DNA of 64,000 nucleotides. Origin: Agarophyton chilense. Lineage: Eukaryota > Rhodophyta > Florideophyceae > Gracilariales > Gracilariaceae. Below the pieces are notes generated by a model that had not been told where the DNA came from, did not search any database, and saw only the letters and a program-made list of their open reading frames with translations. The DNA lies in assembly GCA_030374765.1 (NCBI GenBank), contig JARGXX010000100.1, forward strand, positions 372,001 through 436,000. The letters run 5' to 3'. Positions 51,274-62,375 of the stretch are shown piece by piece. The position numbers and the translations under genes were made by a program. Position 1 is the stretch's first letter, and the number at the start of each line of letters is the position of its first letter.

Positions 51274-52947
51274 TCAAACGACCATGTTAAAATCCCTTGG
51301 CAACGAGCTCAAAGAGACTTTCCAGGCTGATTTCGATTCTGAAGTGACACGGCAACTGGGACATGTTTTTAGCACATCATGCAGATACTTCTGTACATCG
51401 GTATCCCAAAGATTGTTACGATCGAGTAACAGCTTCATATCCGTGTAGGAAGAGTGTCCACAGACGTCTTTGTGAACTTTGTCTACAATAGCCTTCTTCC
51501 GAGACCAGGAACGGATGGTGCTGTCCATTGCCTCTGGAATATGGGCAGTTGCACAGAATAGTGCTTGGCTAGAGAGAACAGAATCAGAGTTTAATTCCGA
51601 AAAAGAGCTGTACGGAATGTAGCAATGGAAATCGTGATCATCGAGTTTAATAAAATCTACAGCATCTGTGCTGGTCGGTAGTTGTAACAGATTTTGTTCC
51701 ATATGCAGAATATTGAAAAGACGAGTAACATTTCGTCCAACAACCCAATGCGAAGAGCCCTCTCTGATGAGATGGCGGATGTGGACAGGGATTCCTGATG
51801 TAGAGAAAGCGGTCATTAAGATAGATCCAATGATGCGCTTCGGTTCACTGGCATGTTCTCCTGATCCATATTGCCAATTGGGCCGGTTTGCTACAACATC
51901 AGGGAGCGCATCAAAAGTTCCAGACTATCTGGGATGCAGAAACGTTTGAACCATTTTGAACTCCTCGAGTCCAATACCACTGTAGGGCGCTGCGTCGTTC
52001 AGTAACGGTCCAAAACTATTCAGAACTAAATCATCTGAGACCGTAAGGTGAGCCATGTGGAACGTTATCGTCTTATTCTTCCCTGATCTTTCATTATCCT
52101 TCGCAGAATTTGAAGTCGTCTTCAAAGAGCCATCTTCGTTGTGGACAAAAGCCCAATGTCCCATCTGTTTGTAAATACGACACTGACTCTTGGACTTCAG
52201 ATCCTCCAATTATTGAGCATTGAGATTGGGCTTCTTACGTCCATATGAGCTGGTATTTGCAGAACTAGCCTGTACTGAACGTTGCGAAGAACTTTCTAAA
52301 CCTTTAGACCGATCGCATTGCCGAATAAGTGAAGCAATGGATGAATATGACAAAGACTTCAGGTAGTCATCACTCGTAGAAGAGGTATCAAACGATTCAT
52401 TATGAGGTGCGGAAGCGGCGAGAACCGATATTCGCTGATTCGGATCAACAGAAGCATTGGCCATCAACATGATCGCAACCAATGCGTCTGGAAGTTTTGA
52501 CTTGCTGGAATGGGAGTTAAACTTGGACACTTGGGCCTCGAATCGTGACTGGAAGTTTTTGAAAGTCTCGGTTGAACCACGTTCGATGTTCAGTAGATCT
52601 AAAAAGTCATTATACACTTCACTGACGACGGCTAGAGCGTTACGTTTGTGAAGAGAATTAACTATTGCTTCAACGCCATCACCTGGCTCGATCGTCGAAG
52701 AGGGTATTTTTATACAAATATCACTTGCGCGACCAAACAACTGTGAGAGTAACATAGTTCCCTGAAGTTCTTTCGGTATCTTACTCGAGTTTGAATCAGG
52801 TAGTCTATCATGGAACGATTTCCAGAGCGATACGGAACAAGCGTATTGGTCTTGGTCGCCGTTCCCGTCAGTCCAAGGAACATGGCAGATAACCCACGAA
52901 AATCGCGGCTGAGAAGGTAAATCTGAAGCGCCAGTTGCTGGGCCCAT
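51274..52947 (-). pseudogene. Element 3 gag-protease-integrase N-terminus
   Basis: ATG at 52947 lies inside the primer-binding site. Gag (MGPATGASD, 52210-52947) ends at TAA 52210-52212, but the same frame goes on through a knuckle remnant CRIYKQMGHWAFVHNEDGSL (second Cys now Tyr; final ligand His), a protease remnant LLNDAAPYSGIG (catalytic Asp now Asn) and, after another stop, the integrase zinc region VHKDVCGHSSYTD with TCPSCRV (all four ligands kept). Protein roles as in element 1. Confidence 0.85.
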
Positions 52948-52950
52948 AAC
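52937..52950 (-). promoter_or_regulatory. Element 3 primer-binding site with gag ATG
   Basis: Coding strand GTTATGGGCCCAGC, an uninterrupted complement of the initiator tRNA-Met anticodon arm (GCUGGGCCCAUAAC). It follows the 5' LTR directly and contains the gag start codon. Confidence 0.85.
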
Positions 52951-53271
52951 TTAAAAGGTTGTGATAACGAACAACCTGTAACATAACAATGAGAGTTATG
53001 TATCGAACAAACGGTAGCGTAACGTAGTAGAAGTTTAACATAGATCGATGCTCGTTCTTGTGAGTTCAAGCATCTTGGGTAAGCCATATATAGTATTCTA
53101 GAGTATCTATGTAATCTACGATGGTTCCGAATGCGGAAGCACTTCCAATCAGGTGAGCACCCTTTGAATAGCAGGATATCGGAAAGGGCCGCAGCCCAAA
53201 CGAGATGCATATGCGTCTAAAACGGCTTCCTAACCATCCCAAAGAGGTGACTGCAACTGTAGCTCTTGATA
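52951..53271 (-). repeat. Element 3 5' LTR
   Basis: 321 bases, partner of 48143-48463, offset 4808 without gaps. Outer end abuts GGGAG. Confidence 0.92.
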
Positions 53272-53276
53272 GGGAG
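53272..53276. repeat. Element 3 target-site duplication (right)
   Basis: GGGAG, identical to 48138-48142. Confidence 0.85.
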
Positions 53277-53433
53277 ACAGTAGTATCTGGTACTTGATAC
53301 GAAGTTATGTAAATTGGGACGCAAGCACTATTCGGTACATGTGTTACCATTATTGAGCCTTTTACACGCGAAATCCCCAAACCTCGAACACCGAGGAGAG
53401 ATACAGTCCTGAACAAATGGCCCGGACTGGCTT

Positions 53434-53799
53434 TTAGTCACATTGGGTGTCCCAGGTGTACCCCAAGTTCACACCTTTGCAGAAGAAAACATCACGAAGA
53501 TTATCAATGGAGTTGACGTATCCAATAGTTGTTTGATAATCGTCGTGCTTCTCAACGATTTTCGGAGTAAATGCTCCTGAATTCGATCCATTCAATGAAA
53601 AGTTTCCAATTCCCCATTGAACATGATCGTAACGTGGATATACACCTTCCAGGACGAAATCACAGAGATTCTTGCCGTCAACCTTGCTCCATTGATAAGC
53701 CAAGTATTAATTTGTTGCCCATGATGGAACCTCATCAGCTAAAGATCGACTGGTCGCAATGAAGGTGACTGTGAGTATAAGAGAAAAAGCAAGTTTCAT
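53434..53799 (-). pseudogene. Small secreted protein gene with an in-frame stop
   Basis: A minus-strand frame of 121 codons from ATG 53799 begins with a typical signal peptide (MKLAFSLILTVTFIATSRSL, cleavage after the following Ala). Codon 31 is TAA (53707-53709), after which the same frame stays open for 90 residues: AYQWSKVDGKNLCDFVLEG, an aromatic/Asn-rich middle, and FFCKGVNLGYTWDTQCD at the end, with three Cys. The match of frame on both sides indicates a recent nonsense mutation in a secreted protein gene; no intron consensus brackets the stop. Family not recognised. It survives between copia elements 3 and 4. Confidence 0.6.
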
Positions 53800-54316
53800 G
53801 ATTTCAAAACGAGCGCCTTGGTTGGTTATGATTGAAGACGGAAAAACTACCCGCAAGGAATGCTCTTTTTTAGGCGATCATTTCATGTGCAAAACAAACG
53901 ATCTTTGCTACACAAGAACACGGCTGTTAAATCGAAACATTCTATATCACGTGAACTTTTGATGCATCGAAAGCGAAAGGAACGACATGCTACAAAACGT
54001 AGCGTTTCTAGTGGTTTATGCAACGGTCCAGATAAAAAGGGCTTCCCCTAATCGATGTTCAAATGTATATGATGATAAAGGCTCCTCCTAGAAAAACATA
54101 CGTTACCGTTGCGAGGCGGAGCGGGACATGTCGTAGGCAGATATAAGATCTTCTTACGAGCTTCTTGTTGCTGTCGATTGTGGCGGCTTCATGAAAACGA
54201 GACGCACGTCTATTGGATCCGCTTGCACTACAAATAATAGTGAATTGGAAGCATTCGAATACTTGTATTTTGGCGAGAGCCCAGGATCACAATCTAATCA
54301 GTTGAGATAACTCTAT
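53800..54316. other. No gene seen
   Basis: Upstream flank of the secreted-protein relic. Two short plus-strand ORFs (53759-53962, 53860-54051) are without features. Confidence 0.4.
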
Positions 54317-54361
54317 CTACCAGAAAAATGGGTACGAACGCCACAGAACAGTGGGCACAAG
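54317..54361 (-). repeat. LTR-end fragment related to element 5
   Basis: GGTACGAACGCCACAGAACA and GTGGGCACAAG on the plus strand match the end of the element 5 LTR at about 62933-62963. This suggests element 4 is inserted in the 3' LTR of element 5. Confidence 0.6.
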
Positions 54362-54612
54362 TAAGTATTGAGCAGTACTCGGGTACTAGGTGGTATCTGA
54401 GGCAGGTTAAGGTATGCAAGGTAGCTCTCCTAGATTAGTCGTATGACCTTGAGGAGCAGCACCTTGTGATTATATGCTCTCTTAGACAGCCAAGATGTAT
54501 GTAAAATACAAGTAATGAAATTACTAAGCTAAGCGGGTGCAAGTAATATCAGTGCTCTCGTGCATAATGGTTCTCTCGTGCATCTGTTTGTATTCTGTCG
54601 ACATACGTATTC
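54362..54612 (-). repeat. Element 4 3' LTR
   Basis: On the coding strand a purine tract AAAAAAGGGGGAA (54613-54625) precedes TACGTATGTCG; the end CTGCTCAATACTTA resembles the ends of the element 2 LTRs. No 5' partner. Confidence 0.6.
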
Positions 54613-54624
54613 CCCCTTTTTTGG

Positions 54625-57600
54625 TTACCCAAAATTCTTCTGTGAACTTTTGGTTTCAGATACGCTACCGAAGTCTGTGTTCAGTCTTCCTGTGTAGAGT
54701 GTCAATTGTAGGGCATCAGTCAGGCAGCTGTCTTTCTTCGTCAGTGGGTCGGCGAGGTTGACTGATCCAGGTATCCATGATATGGACTCTACAGATCCGG
54801 TTTCAAATTCAAACCTTATGCTACTCACATCTCCTCTTATTGTCTTGTCGACCGAATTCTTTTGGGTTGAAATAGATGTGAATAAATCTTTTGAATCAAC
54901 TAATACTCTCAACTTGATATCAGCATCTAGCAGTTCTTCGTACGCCTTCTTGATAGTTTTTCCTTCAACTATTCCTTCTCCAGCAGCGAATATTTCTGCG
55001 GCCGGTACACTTTTTACTGGTCTCGTTGCCTTATGCGACATCCATGAAATGACATGGTAAATCGAATCTTTGTTCATCTTACCAATCAATAATCCAGTTA
55101 GTATTCCCAATTGTCCAATGTCGTCTATACGCGACGCATCTGAGAACACTAATATACTCAGCTCTTATTTTGCATCATCCCTAGGTCTGGGGTAGGCAAT
55201 CGTGGTGCCTAGCTTCTTGAGCTTTCTGACAGTATTGATCTGTTCGATTATGTGTGACACTCTTATATCAGGTGCCTTTTGCTGTAGGTAGCTGCTGTAA
55301 AAGGAGCAAAGCGGTGATGCGGCCGTTCCTATCCAGCTTAGCGAACTATTCACAGACGCGAACGCGCTTTTCTCAATTTGATTCAACATATCATCATACT
55401 CTTTCCGTCTTGGCCTTGATATAGGATATTCCATCACACCTTCCATTTTATCGTCAGCATTCGTTTCTATATTCATATCACTGTTCTGAATGGTATTTAT
55501 GCCGAAGAACCTGAGCTTTCCGGGGCCATTGTTGACAACTCCAAACTTGAACCGGTCATTAAATGATTCAATGAAATTTTGTGCTCTGTTGCCGTCTCCA
55601 GCTATCTTCAGGTCATCAACTATTTTCGCGACAATTAATACCAACTTTCCTTTGTCCTTTTTATAGAACAGATGAGGTATATGTGCTGATTGCACTAATC
55701 CAATATTCTTCATTACTGTGTCAGATGCATCTTGCCATTTGGCGTTTGCATTGACTAGCCCATATGCAGCAGCGAGGAGCAGCCAAGCGTGGGTGGCTTT
55801 CATGGTGCTTTCTTTGGGCGGTCTGACGTAAACGTCTCTTTGGGCTTGCCCTGTCTGTAGGAAGGCAGCAGTAACATCTGCCTTATGTAGAGTCCAGCCT
55901 TTTAGGGACGCAATGCTTTCCAATATTCTTAAGCCTGTTGGAGGACATGTCGAACAGTCTTTGCTTAAGACATCTTTTAAGTTGTCCTCATTCCCATGAG
56001 GAGCGATCCGAACTTTAAGTTTAAGCGACCCATCGTCATTGTGCTTGACTTTATACAGCGTATGACTGCTGATGATGTTAGCTCCGGGTGGTACATGCCT
56101 TCGGAGCACTGGTTTGGCCGTTTTGAGGAAGCTCTCTTCTTCCTTGACGTATGCGTTATGCACAGGGTACTGATCAAAACCTTGTGATTGGTGTTGCAAG
56201 AATGGTTTATTCCCGAAATGATCAAGCATTTGTTTCAACACGGTTGCTTCTAGACTTTCAACTTGAAGTGGTTTAGCGAGCTTGCTTGAGCTGGCGGGTA
56301 GACTGTCCGTGTGATTCCACACCTCCTTCGACATATCCAAAACCTCAGTGTGTCCATCGTCATAATTAATATTGACGTGTCCGTTTTCGGCTTCACTGTG
56401 TACGACACCAGGATAGAAGGTGTCGTCCAATGGCCAATAAATTTCGACGCGATCTCCAATATCGGCGCCATTGCCGTGTTCGGCATCAACAAAGACTGAC
56501 TCAGAGTCATCATAAGTGTCAGTAGTTGTCTGCGTATTAGGTGGCGGCAAGTCGTCAGTGCCATTTGAGATGTCAATGGTGTCAAGACCATTTTGCACTA
56601 ACTTGGCCAGGCTGTTAGCTTCGAGTGACATTCTTGTGTCTTCAAAAGCAGCTTTCATCGTTCTGCCATTGGCTCCAGGTACAGTGACAGTTCTCGCAGA
56701 ATTGTCAACACTGATCACAGTTTTAGGCATAGTCCATCGTCCACGCTTGTCCGTGTCCTTTTTGACGAATACTTCGACTGAATTGCCAGGATGAAATAGC
56801 TCATCATGGATAGCCTTCGAGTGCAATATGCGATTGAGTTTGCGCCTTGCAATGAATGCATCTTGTGCTGCAATGACATCATCGGGGATTACATTGTTAT
56901 GTGGCCCGTTAGTGACAGGTTTGGTAAAACCTTTTGCCATCTCAAACGCGGACATCTTGTCATTACCATAGAGATCGTTCGAGATCGTTACTGCACTGTA
57001 GGCCGCTCGAGTGGGATTGAAGTTGTCGTTGGCAGCTGCCTTGAGCCGGATGAAAATACTTCGAATGATTGTGTGTTTAGACTCTATTGAGTTCTTTGCA
57101 TGTCTTCTGGGTGGAACTGCATGCATTGGTATGTCAAGTGATGAGCAATAATCGCGAAACGCACCAACTAGAAATGCCTTGTCCCCTCTAATTGCCTGAG
57201 GATACCAGAACTGAGCTATCCAGCTCGCCTCAAATCCGGTGACGGCATCATCAAGAGCCGTAGTTTGCACAACCGCTGCCGTAGAGTATCTGGATACCAT
57301 ATCCATGCTGTGTAGGATGCACAGTTGATCAAGAAAGAAGTGATCAATGCAAACAACCTCATTGAAGGTTTGCGAAAGCGTACTTATGGAGACCTTTCTG
57401 GTTGGCGGGGGAACGGCCGTGGATCGACATGCATTACAGTTTGCAACAACATCTGCCAGGTACATCGCAACTGATCTGTTCCAGAGCCTGTTTCTCTGAA
57501 GTAGCAGCTTGAAATCTGAATAAAAAGCATGTCCACATATGTGCTTGTGAACTTTGTCGACGATTGCTTTGACATCGGACCAGGGTGACTTGTCCAACGT

Positions 57601-57763
57601 CACAGCCGATAAGCAGTGGAGTGTCGAGCCGATGTACTTTTCACTCGACATAAACTTCTCGGCAGGAATGAAAATTAGAAAACCAATATCTATGATGGAG
57701 ATAGAGTCACTTTCTTCGTAGGCCTGGAAGCAGAGAGCATTTTGGCCTATGTGGACAATGTTT
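54625..57763 (-). pseudogene. Element 4 integrase-Tudor-RT-RNase H with one stop
   Basis: More than 1000 codons in a single frame, interrupted only by TAA at 55165-55167, where element 1 has Tyr (AQYELSVLV). Integrase: VHKHICGHAFYSD and NCNACRS (HHCC complete), VCIDHFFLDQ, IRGDKAFLVGAF and NSIESKH (DDE complete). Tudor-like domain GDRVEIYWPLDDTFYPGVV. Reverse transcriptase: KADVTAAFLQTG, YGLVNANAKW, KIVDDLKIAG. RNase H: VFSDASRIDDIGQLG, SVPAAEIFA, LVDSKDLFTS, WIPGSVNLADPLTKKD. It shows that integrase, Tudor and reverse transcriptase form one continuous polyprotein in this group. Confidence 0.9.
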
Positions 57764-57770
57764 TAGCTTG

Positions 57771-58608
57771 TTAGCAGATGGTGAGACCGAAGAATTTGAA
57801 GGTACCTGGTCCATACACGATAGAACCGAGTTTGTAGGCCTCAGAAATTCTGTTAGACGTGTTGGTTATTGTTTCCTTCAGGCCTGCGAACAATACATCG
57901 TCAACAACCTTAACTGCTAATGTGTTCAGAACTCCATAAGTCATTCGATAGAACAATTGAGGCACGTAGACGAGTTGTGGGAATCCAATAGAGGAGAGAA
58001 AAGTCTCTGTGCTCCAGTCACGTTGCTCCAGCGTTTGCCAAGCCATAGGCGGCAGCTAACAGCAACCAGTAGAGCATTTGTCGATCATTGGACTCCTTCG
58101 GAAGCACCTCATAAACACCGGGTTTAGTCTCACCTGTCTGTAGAAAAGCGGAAGCGAAATCGATCTTGGCCACACATCATTTGAAAACCACCGCCAGAAA
58201 AAGGAGGATGCGAATACCCACAGGTGGACATGTAGCTGAGTTGGTGTTCAGGAATTCTTTCTCCTTATCTTTGTTTCCATGTGGTGCAATGCGGGCTTTC
58301 AAGATCTTGGATTCGTCGTCGCACTGCTTGACTTTGTAGAACGCGTGGCTTGTGATAATATTCGCAGATCGGGGAACGGATTGGATGGGGACAAGTTTCA
58401 CGTTCTGCTCGAAAATGGTTTCTCCTTTCTTGTATGCATTCTATGTTGCAAATAATGGCAGTCTTTGGGATTGATGCAGCATGAATTCTTTAGATCCAAA
58501 TACGTCATGATACTGATCAGTGGCTTCCTTTTCCTGTGATGTGAGCTCTGTTCCGGGCGTGAGGTGGACTTCGTTTCCCGAAATATGTTCTGTTTGAGGT
58601 ATTTCTTT
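57771..58608 (-). pseudogene. Element 5 reverse transcriptase, truncated
   Basis: Begins after the Tudor domain; ARIAPHGNKDKEK, FASAFLQTGE-like and AAAYGLANAG blocks are visible across frame changes, then VPQLFYRM and AVKVVDDVLFAG (VVDD in place of YVDD), YKLGSIVYGPGTFKFFGL and a sudden end. The remaining RT thumb and RNase H are replaced by element 4. Confidence 0.8.
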
Positions 58609-59331
58609 TTAAGATGCAAAGCGCCACTCTTCGTTCTGCATTTTGAGTTGTTCGACATAATCGTCTTCGTACTTGATGGTGAACGTTTCGGTGTCTGGAG
58701 CAAATTCAGTGACGGTACCGGGGTAAAACTGCTTCTCTAGTGGCCAATAACCGTCAATTGCATCGCCAAGGGATGGAACAGGAGGCCAAAGTGCACCTTG
58801 ATCGGCGAAATACAATATGGAATCGATCACAGCTGGGTAATTGTGAGGGCTAGGTGGTTGATCTTCATAGCGGTCGGGAATTGAGGAGCTTGTCTGGAGT
58901 GCATCCTGGATGCTGTGATACAATTCGTCGATTTCATCATGTATTGACTGGGACAGTTCGAGTTCGGGAGTTGCCAGACGTACAGCTTCGACAGCGGCAC
59001 GTATTTTTCGTCCATTGGAGCCAGGAACGACAACGGTTCTTGCGGGATTATCGTAAGAAAGAACGGGTTTGGCGAAAGACCATTTTCCACGCTCATCCTT
59101 TTCTTGCTTGATATGTACTTGGACCATATCACCGATAGCGATAGATGGTTCCAGAACAGCTTTAGAGCGGAGAATCAAAGTTAACTTTCGCTTTGCGGCT
59201 AGCTTGTCGTGGGCATCTCGAAGCTCGGGGGGCCCCGTGGCGGGGATTTTTCCAGAGGGAATCGGACAGGTGTAGCCTTTTGCAAGTTCGTTGGCTGACA
59301 TTATACCGTTTCCATAGAGATCATTAGACAT
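58609..59331 (-). pseudogene. Element 5 integrase C-terminus and Tudor-like domain
   Basis: An uninterrupted 240-codon stretch: SNDLYGNGIMSANELAKGY, the integrase C-terminal barrel (IAIGDMVQVHIKQEKDERGK, GSNGRKIRAAVE), an acidic/Ser-rich linker, and the Tudor-like domain GDAIDGYWPLEKQFYPGTV with KYEDDYVEQLKM. It ends at a TAA directly after the domain. Confidence 0.82.
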
Positions 59332-60768
59332 GCGAAGGGCTTATTGGATCAAAAGAGGAACCTTTTCAGCAGGGACTGGTTGTGTGCCTTAGACTCGTAA
59401 GAATATGTCTCGAATAATTTGATGTTAGGACTCCAACAGGTTTTTGTTGTGTTGGCGAGTAGAGATTGGTCGCGGCTTGATGCCGTTGGTATGTAGATAG
59501 TCGAGGAATAGGTTATTGTTGAAGGCAGGATCGAACGCGAGCGGCTTTGGGTTCCAGAATGGCGAGACCTAATGTGCTTCGAAGGCTCGGATAGATTCTT
59601 CCATGGAGGTATTGGAAACTGAAGTACCTATTTAGTAGCGAGCGGAAGAGTCCAAGGCGTGAAATACGCAGTGTTTATGAACTCTGGTTACTTTTTGTGA
59701 TATCGCCACTTGAACCAACTACTGTGTTTACTAGTATCGATTTCTGTGATGGACGATATCGCTTCCTATGTTGTTATCGCCTACTATGCTATGATGACTG
59801 CAAATCCTTTGTCGTGATTTATCGATTAGGCATGCTCGCTTGGTTGTGTGTCTGCCTCGAATAGTATCGTGGTTCTTGTTGACCACCCACGAGCACACCT
59901 GGGATGCGTAGGTGCATCCCAAAGCAGGGTGCTGCGGAACTGGGATGAAATAGCGCAACTGCAGCCCAGAGTGGACTGTAGTCTGGATTGAGATGCGGGC
60001 GTTTGGACTGCGTAGGACTTCGAAGTAGACAGCTGCTGGACGACAGCGACACCTACGCAGCGCACGCATCATAGAAAACCCAGAAGCGCAACCCACGAGC
60101 TGGTACTGGAGCACCACAGACTATATAATAAAGAATACCAGACTCTGCCAAAGAGTCTGGGGGCATCCGACACAGCGCGGAACTTCTCTTGGTGCCCAAC
60201 CTTTTGTTTCACGTGCGACGAGCGCGAATCGCGACACGTCAACAGTTCTGTCCTACTTATGAGCTACATCTTCCACCTGTCTGAGTCTCTGCTCACGAAG
60301 AGTTGAGACACCCCGTTCCCGAGTTACTCTCTGTTTGTTACTATAAACGTTCTCTTGTTCTTTGTTCTGGTTCGCCTACCTTTCTTTGTGTTCGTCCAGA
60401 AAGAAGTGGTCGACGCACACTACCTCGTTGAAAGATCGGGTCATTGAACTGAGGGAAACATGGCGTGACGGTTGTGGTAGCGACGTAAGTTAGCAGTTGG
60501 GACAGCGTTCTAGGGTTTGACTGAGATATTTCTGTACGGAGGAATCCCAAAGCTCGTTTCGTTGGAGTAGGATTTTGAAGTCAGTGTAGCTCGAATGTCC
60601 ACAGACATGGTGATGCACTTTGTCGATTATGCGCTTGATCTCGTGCAATGGATGTTTGTCCATAGTGCTATAGATCTTGGCGGTAGCGCAGTATAGTACA
60701 GTCTCCATTTGTGGCGTACGTGGGTCTTTATCAGCCGAGAACACGGAGTAGAGGGCATAGGAATGCAT
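59332..60768 (-). pseudogene. Element 5 integrase zinc region and core, split by insertion
   Basis: 60490-60768 encodes VHHHVCGHSSYTDFKILLQ and RCPNC, the complete HHCC motif, then a stop; SFNEVVCVDHFFLDEHK follows up to about 60385. The core resumes at about 59700 with HCVFHALDSSARY. The 706 bases between belong to an insertion. The second catalytic Asp and the Glu region (about 59400-59560) are degenerate. Confidence 0.75.
59679..60384. mobile_element. Unclassified 706-bp insertion in element 5 integrase
   Basis: The reading of integrase stops and resumes around this DNA, with TTTAT (59674-59678) and TTTGT (60385-60389) as a near-perfect 5-bp target duplication. It has a TATA-like CTATATAATAAAG at 60120-60132 and an imperfect inverted repeat CCAGACTCT...AGAGTCTGG at 60139-60161, features common in LTRs, but ends GAACTC...CCTTTC are not TG...CA. 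No protein domain. Confidence 0.55.
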
Positions 60769-61480
60769 GTCGTGGTCAACCAGAGAAATTTTTCCCTGAG
60801 GTGTTCCATCGTCATCGGGTGTGTAAGGTCCTGTGTAGAAGTTTGCGAAATCCGATGAGCATCTTTTATGGTATAATATACTGTATCGATAATGATCGTA
60901 TGCAACCCGAATAGCCTACACACCGGATAGATCTGTACTGTAGTGTTTCACAGATGTTTCCATAGTTAGATATGCCTGGTTATCGGCGGTCTACAGTCTA
61001 CCTAAGTCGTATGGTCTGCGAGCACCGCAGCGAAAAGAAGGGAGCCTCAGCCGAGAACTACCGCCGCGTAGTAAACGTATTGTTTGTAGCACCACCGAGT
61101 GTTGTTTGTCCTAGCCCTTTTATTTCGGGAGGTAACACTAAGCAGTTTCCATCGATGTGCTTAATATCACATTTTCGTGGGACATTACGTCCGATTACCC
61201 ACTCGGATGCGCCATCGATAACCAAATATCTGATCTGAACAGGCGCTTTTTCGTCTGTATGAGCGCAGAGCAAAACTGAACCAAGTAATTTTCAGGGTTC
61301 ACTCAAATGTCCACCCAATCCATACTGCGAATAGGGACGTTCTTTTATCAGTTTTGGTAGAGCGTCGAAACTTCCTTTCCAGATCGGACACAATTTTGGT
61401 TGGATCAGTTTGAATTCTTCAAACCCGATACCACTGTAGGGAGCGCCGTCATCGAGTAGCGGTCTACAGGTGGATGCTTC
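60769..61480 (-). pseudogene. Element 5 protease region
   Basis: The minus strand encodes LLDDGAPYSGIGFEEF at about 61400-61450, the DDG-type protease start shared with elements 1 and 2, then a beta-rich stretch including IRYLVIDGASEWVIGRNV (61058-61273). About 230 bases near 60.85-61.07 kb do not fit the family and may be another insertion. Several stops. Confidence 0.7.
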
Positions 61481-61917
61481 GTCGAGATCTGGAGTGGGCC
61501 GGTTTGCGCCCGAGCGGTAGTTGAATATGTTGAAGGTAATGGTCTTTTGTGAAGGCTGTTCCGACGGACTGCTGTCGTTCGAGACTACACCTGGTTACAG
61601 GGTGCCGTCGCTACGATGGTCTGGGAACCATTAGCCAAATTAATGGCACTTGTGACGTTGACAGCGCCGTTTCAGACGGGCGAGTTGTTCTGGTGTAAGC
61701 GATTGCTTCGTTCTGCCGCTGCTTCAAAATTTGGAGCTTCTAAAGGAAGAGAGGGCTGTGCTGAGTGAACTTTAAGAGTTGGAGACGGAACGACACTCTC
61801 CGATTGCCTCACCCTATCGCATTGTCGTAATAAAGAGGCGACGGAGCTGTGTGCGACCTTTTCAAGGAACTCGTCTGTCGTTGCGTTGGGGTCAAAATCC
61901 TCGCGAGGAGATGAGGC
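61481..61917 (-). pseudogene. Element 5 gag C-terminal part with knuckle remnant
   Basis: Translation shows DEFLEKVAHSSVASLLRQCD (the end of the capsid-like region) and a degenerate knuckle reading CH-x-FG-x-WFPDHRSDGTL, again with His at the final ligand position. Interrupted by stops. Confidence 0.6.
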
Positions 61918-62375
61918 TGTTCACAAAGCTGTAAAATCGACTACAGTTCGGGCCGGTGTGGTCCAAGCGATTGGCGACGGAGTACGGCGACAGTCGGCGA
62001 CCGGTCCTTAAGAGGACTGTGCTACGACTTGTCAAACCAATTGCAGTGTCGGCTCAATAAAGAGCTGTTTGCGGGTCAAATTACGACCTTTAATGAGGCT
62101 GCTTGACAAAGATAAGGGCAAGAACAACGGTAGTTTAATGTTTTAGAATGATTATGATGATGATGATGATTTTCATCAGCATCCATCCTCCGCAGGTACT
62201 TATGTACCTATAGACTCTGTAAACCTTCTAAACCAACATTCAAGTGAGCTTATCTATCTCGGGAGCTCCTACGTACACAATTTTCTTTGATCTATCAAAC
62301 GTCAGGACTCACCAACTTCTCTTGTGGGACCCTATTGCTCTTAATTGAGCAAGACACAAGAATTAAATCTCTACA
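61918..62375 (+). mobile_element. 458-bp solo LTR-like insertion in element 5 gag
   Basis: Starts TGTTCACAAAG and ends AAATCTCTACA, canonical TG...CA. Flanked by GAGGC (61913-61917) and GAAGC (62376-62380), a 5-bp duplication with one change. The right end (GAGCAAGACACAAGAATTAAATC) looks like the end of a conventional copia LTR, so plus orientation is likely. A GAT microsatellite lies at about 62151-62171. No coding content, so a solo LTR. Confidence 0.65.

Larger units (their letters stand above)
48138..53276 (-). mobile_element. Element 3: full-length but decayed copia
   Basis: A complete insertion on the minus strand: LTR 52951-53271, internal region, LTR 48143-48463, flanked by an exact 5-bp duplication GGGAG (48138-48142 and 53272-53276). 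The LTRs differ at about 13 of 321 positions (roughly 4 percent), so it is older than element 1. Coding capacity is interrupted by stops and frameshifts. It is the best copy for defining the ends of this group: LTRs run from TATCAAG to TTTAA on the coding strand. Confidence 0.92.
54362..57770 (-). mobile_element. Element 4: 5'-truncated copia
   Basis: Minus-strand copia with RNase H, reverse transcriptase, Tudor and integrase intact in one frame except for a single stop, plus a 3' LTR. Its gag, protease and 5' LTR are missing: at about 57770 it joins the reverse transcriptase of element 5. Closest in the window to elements 1 and 2. Confidence 0.85.
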
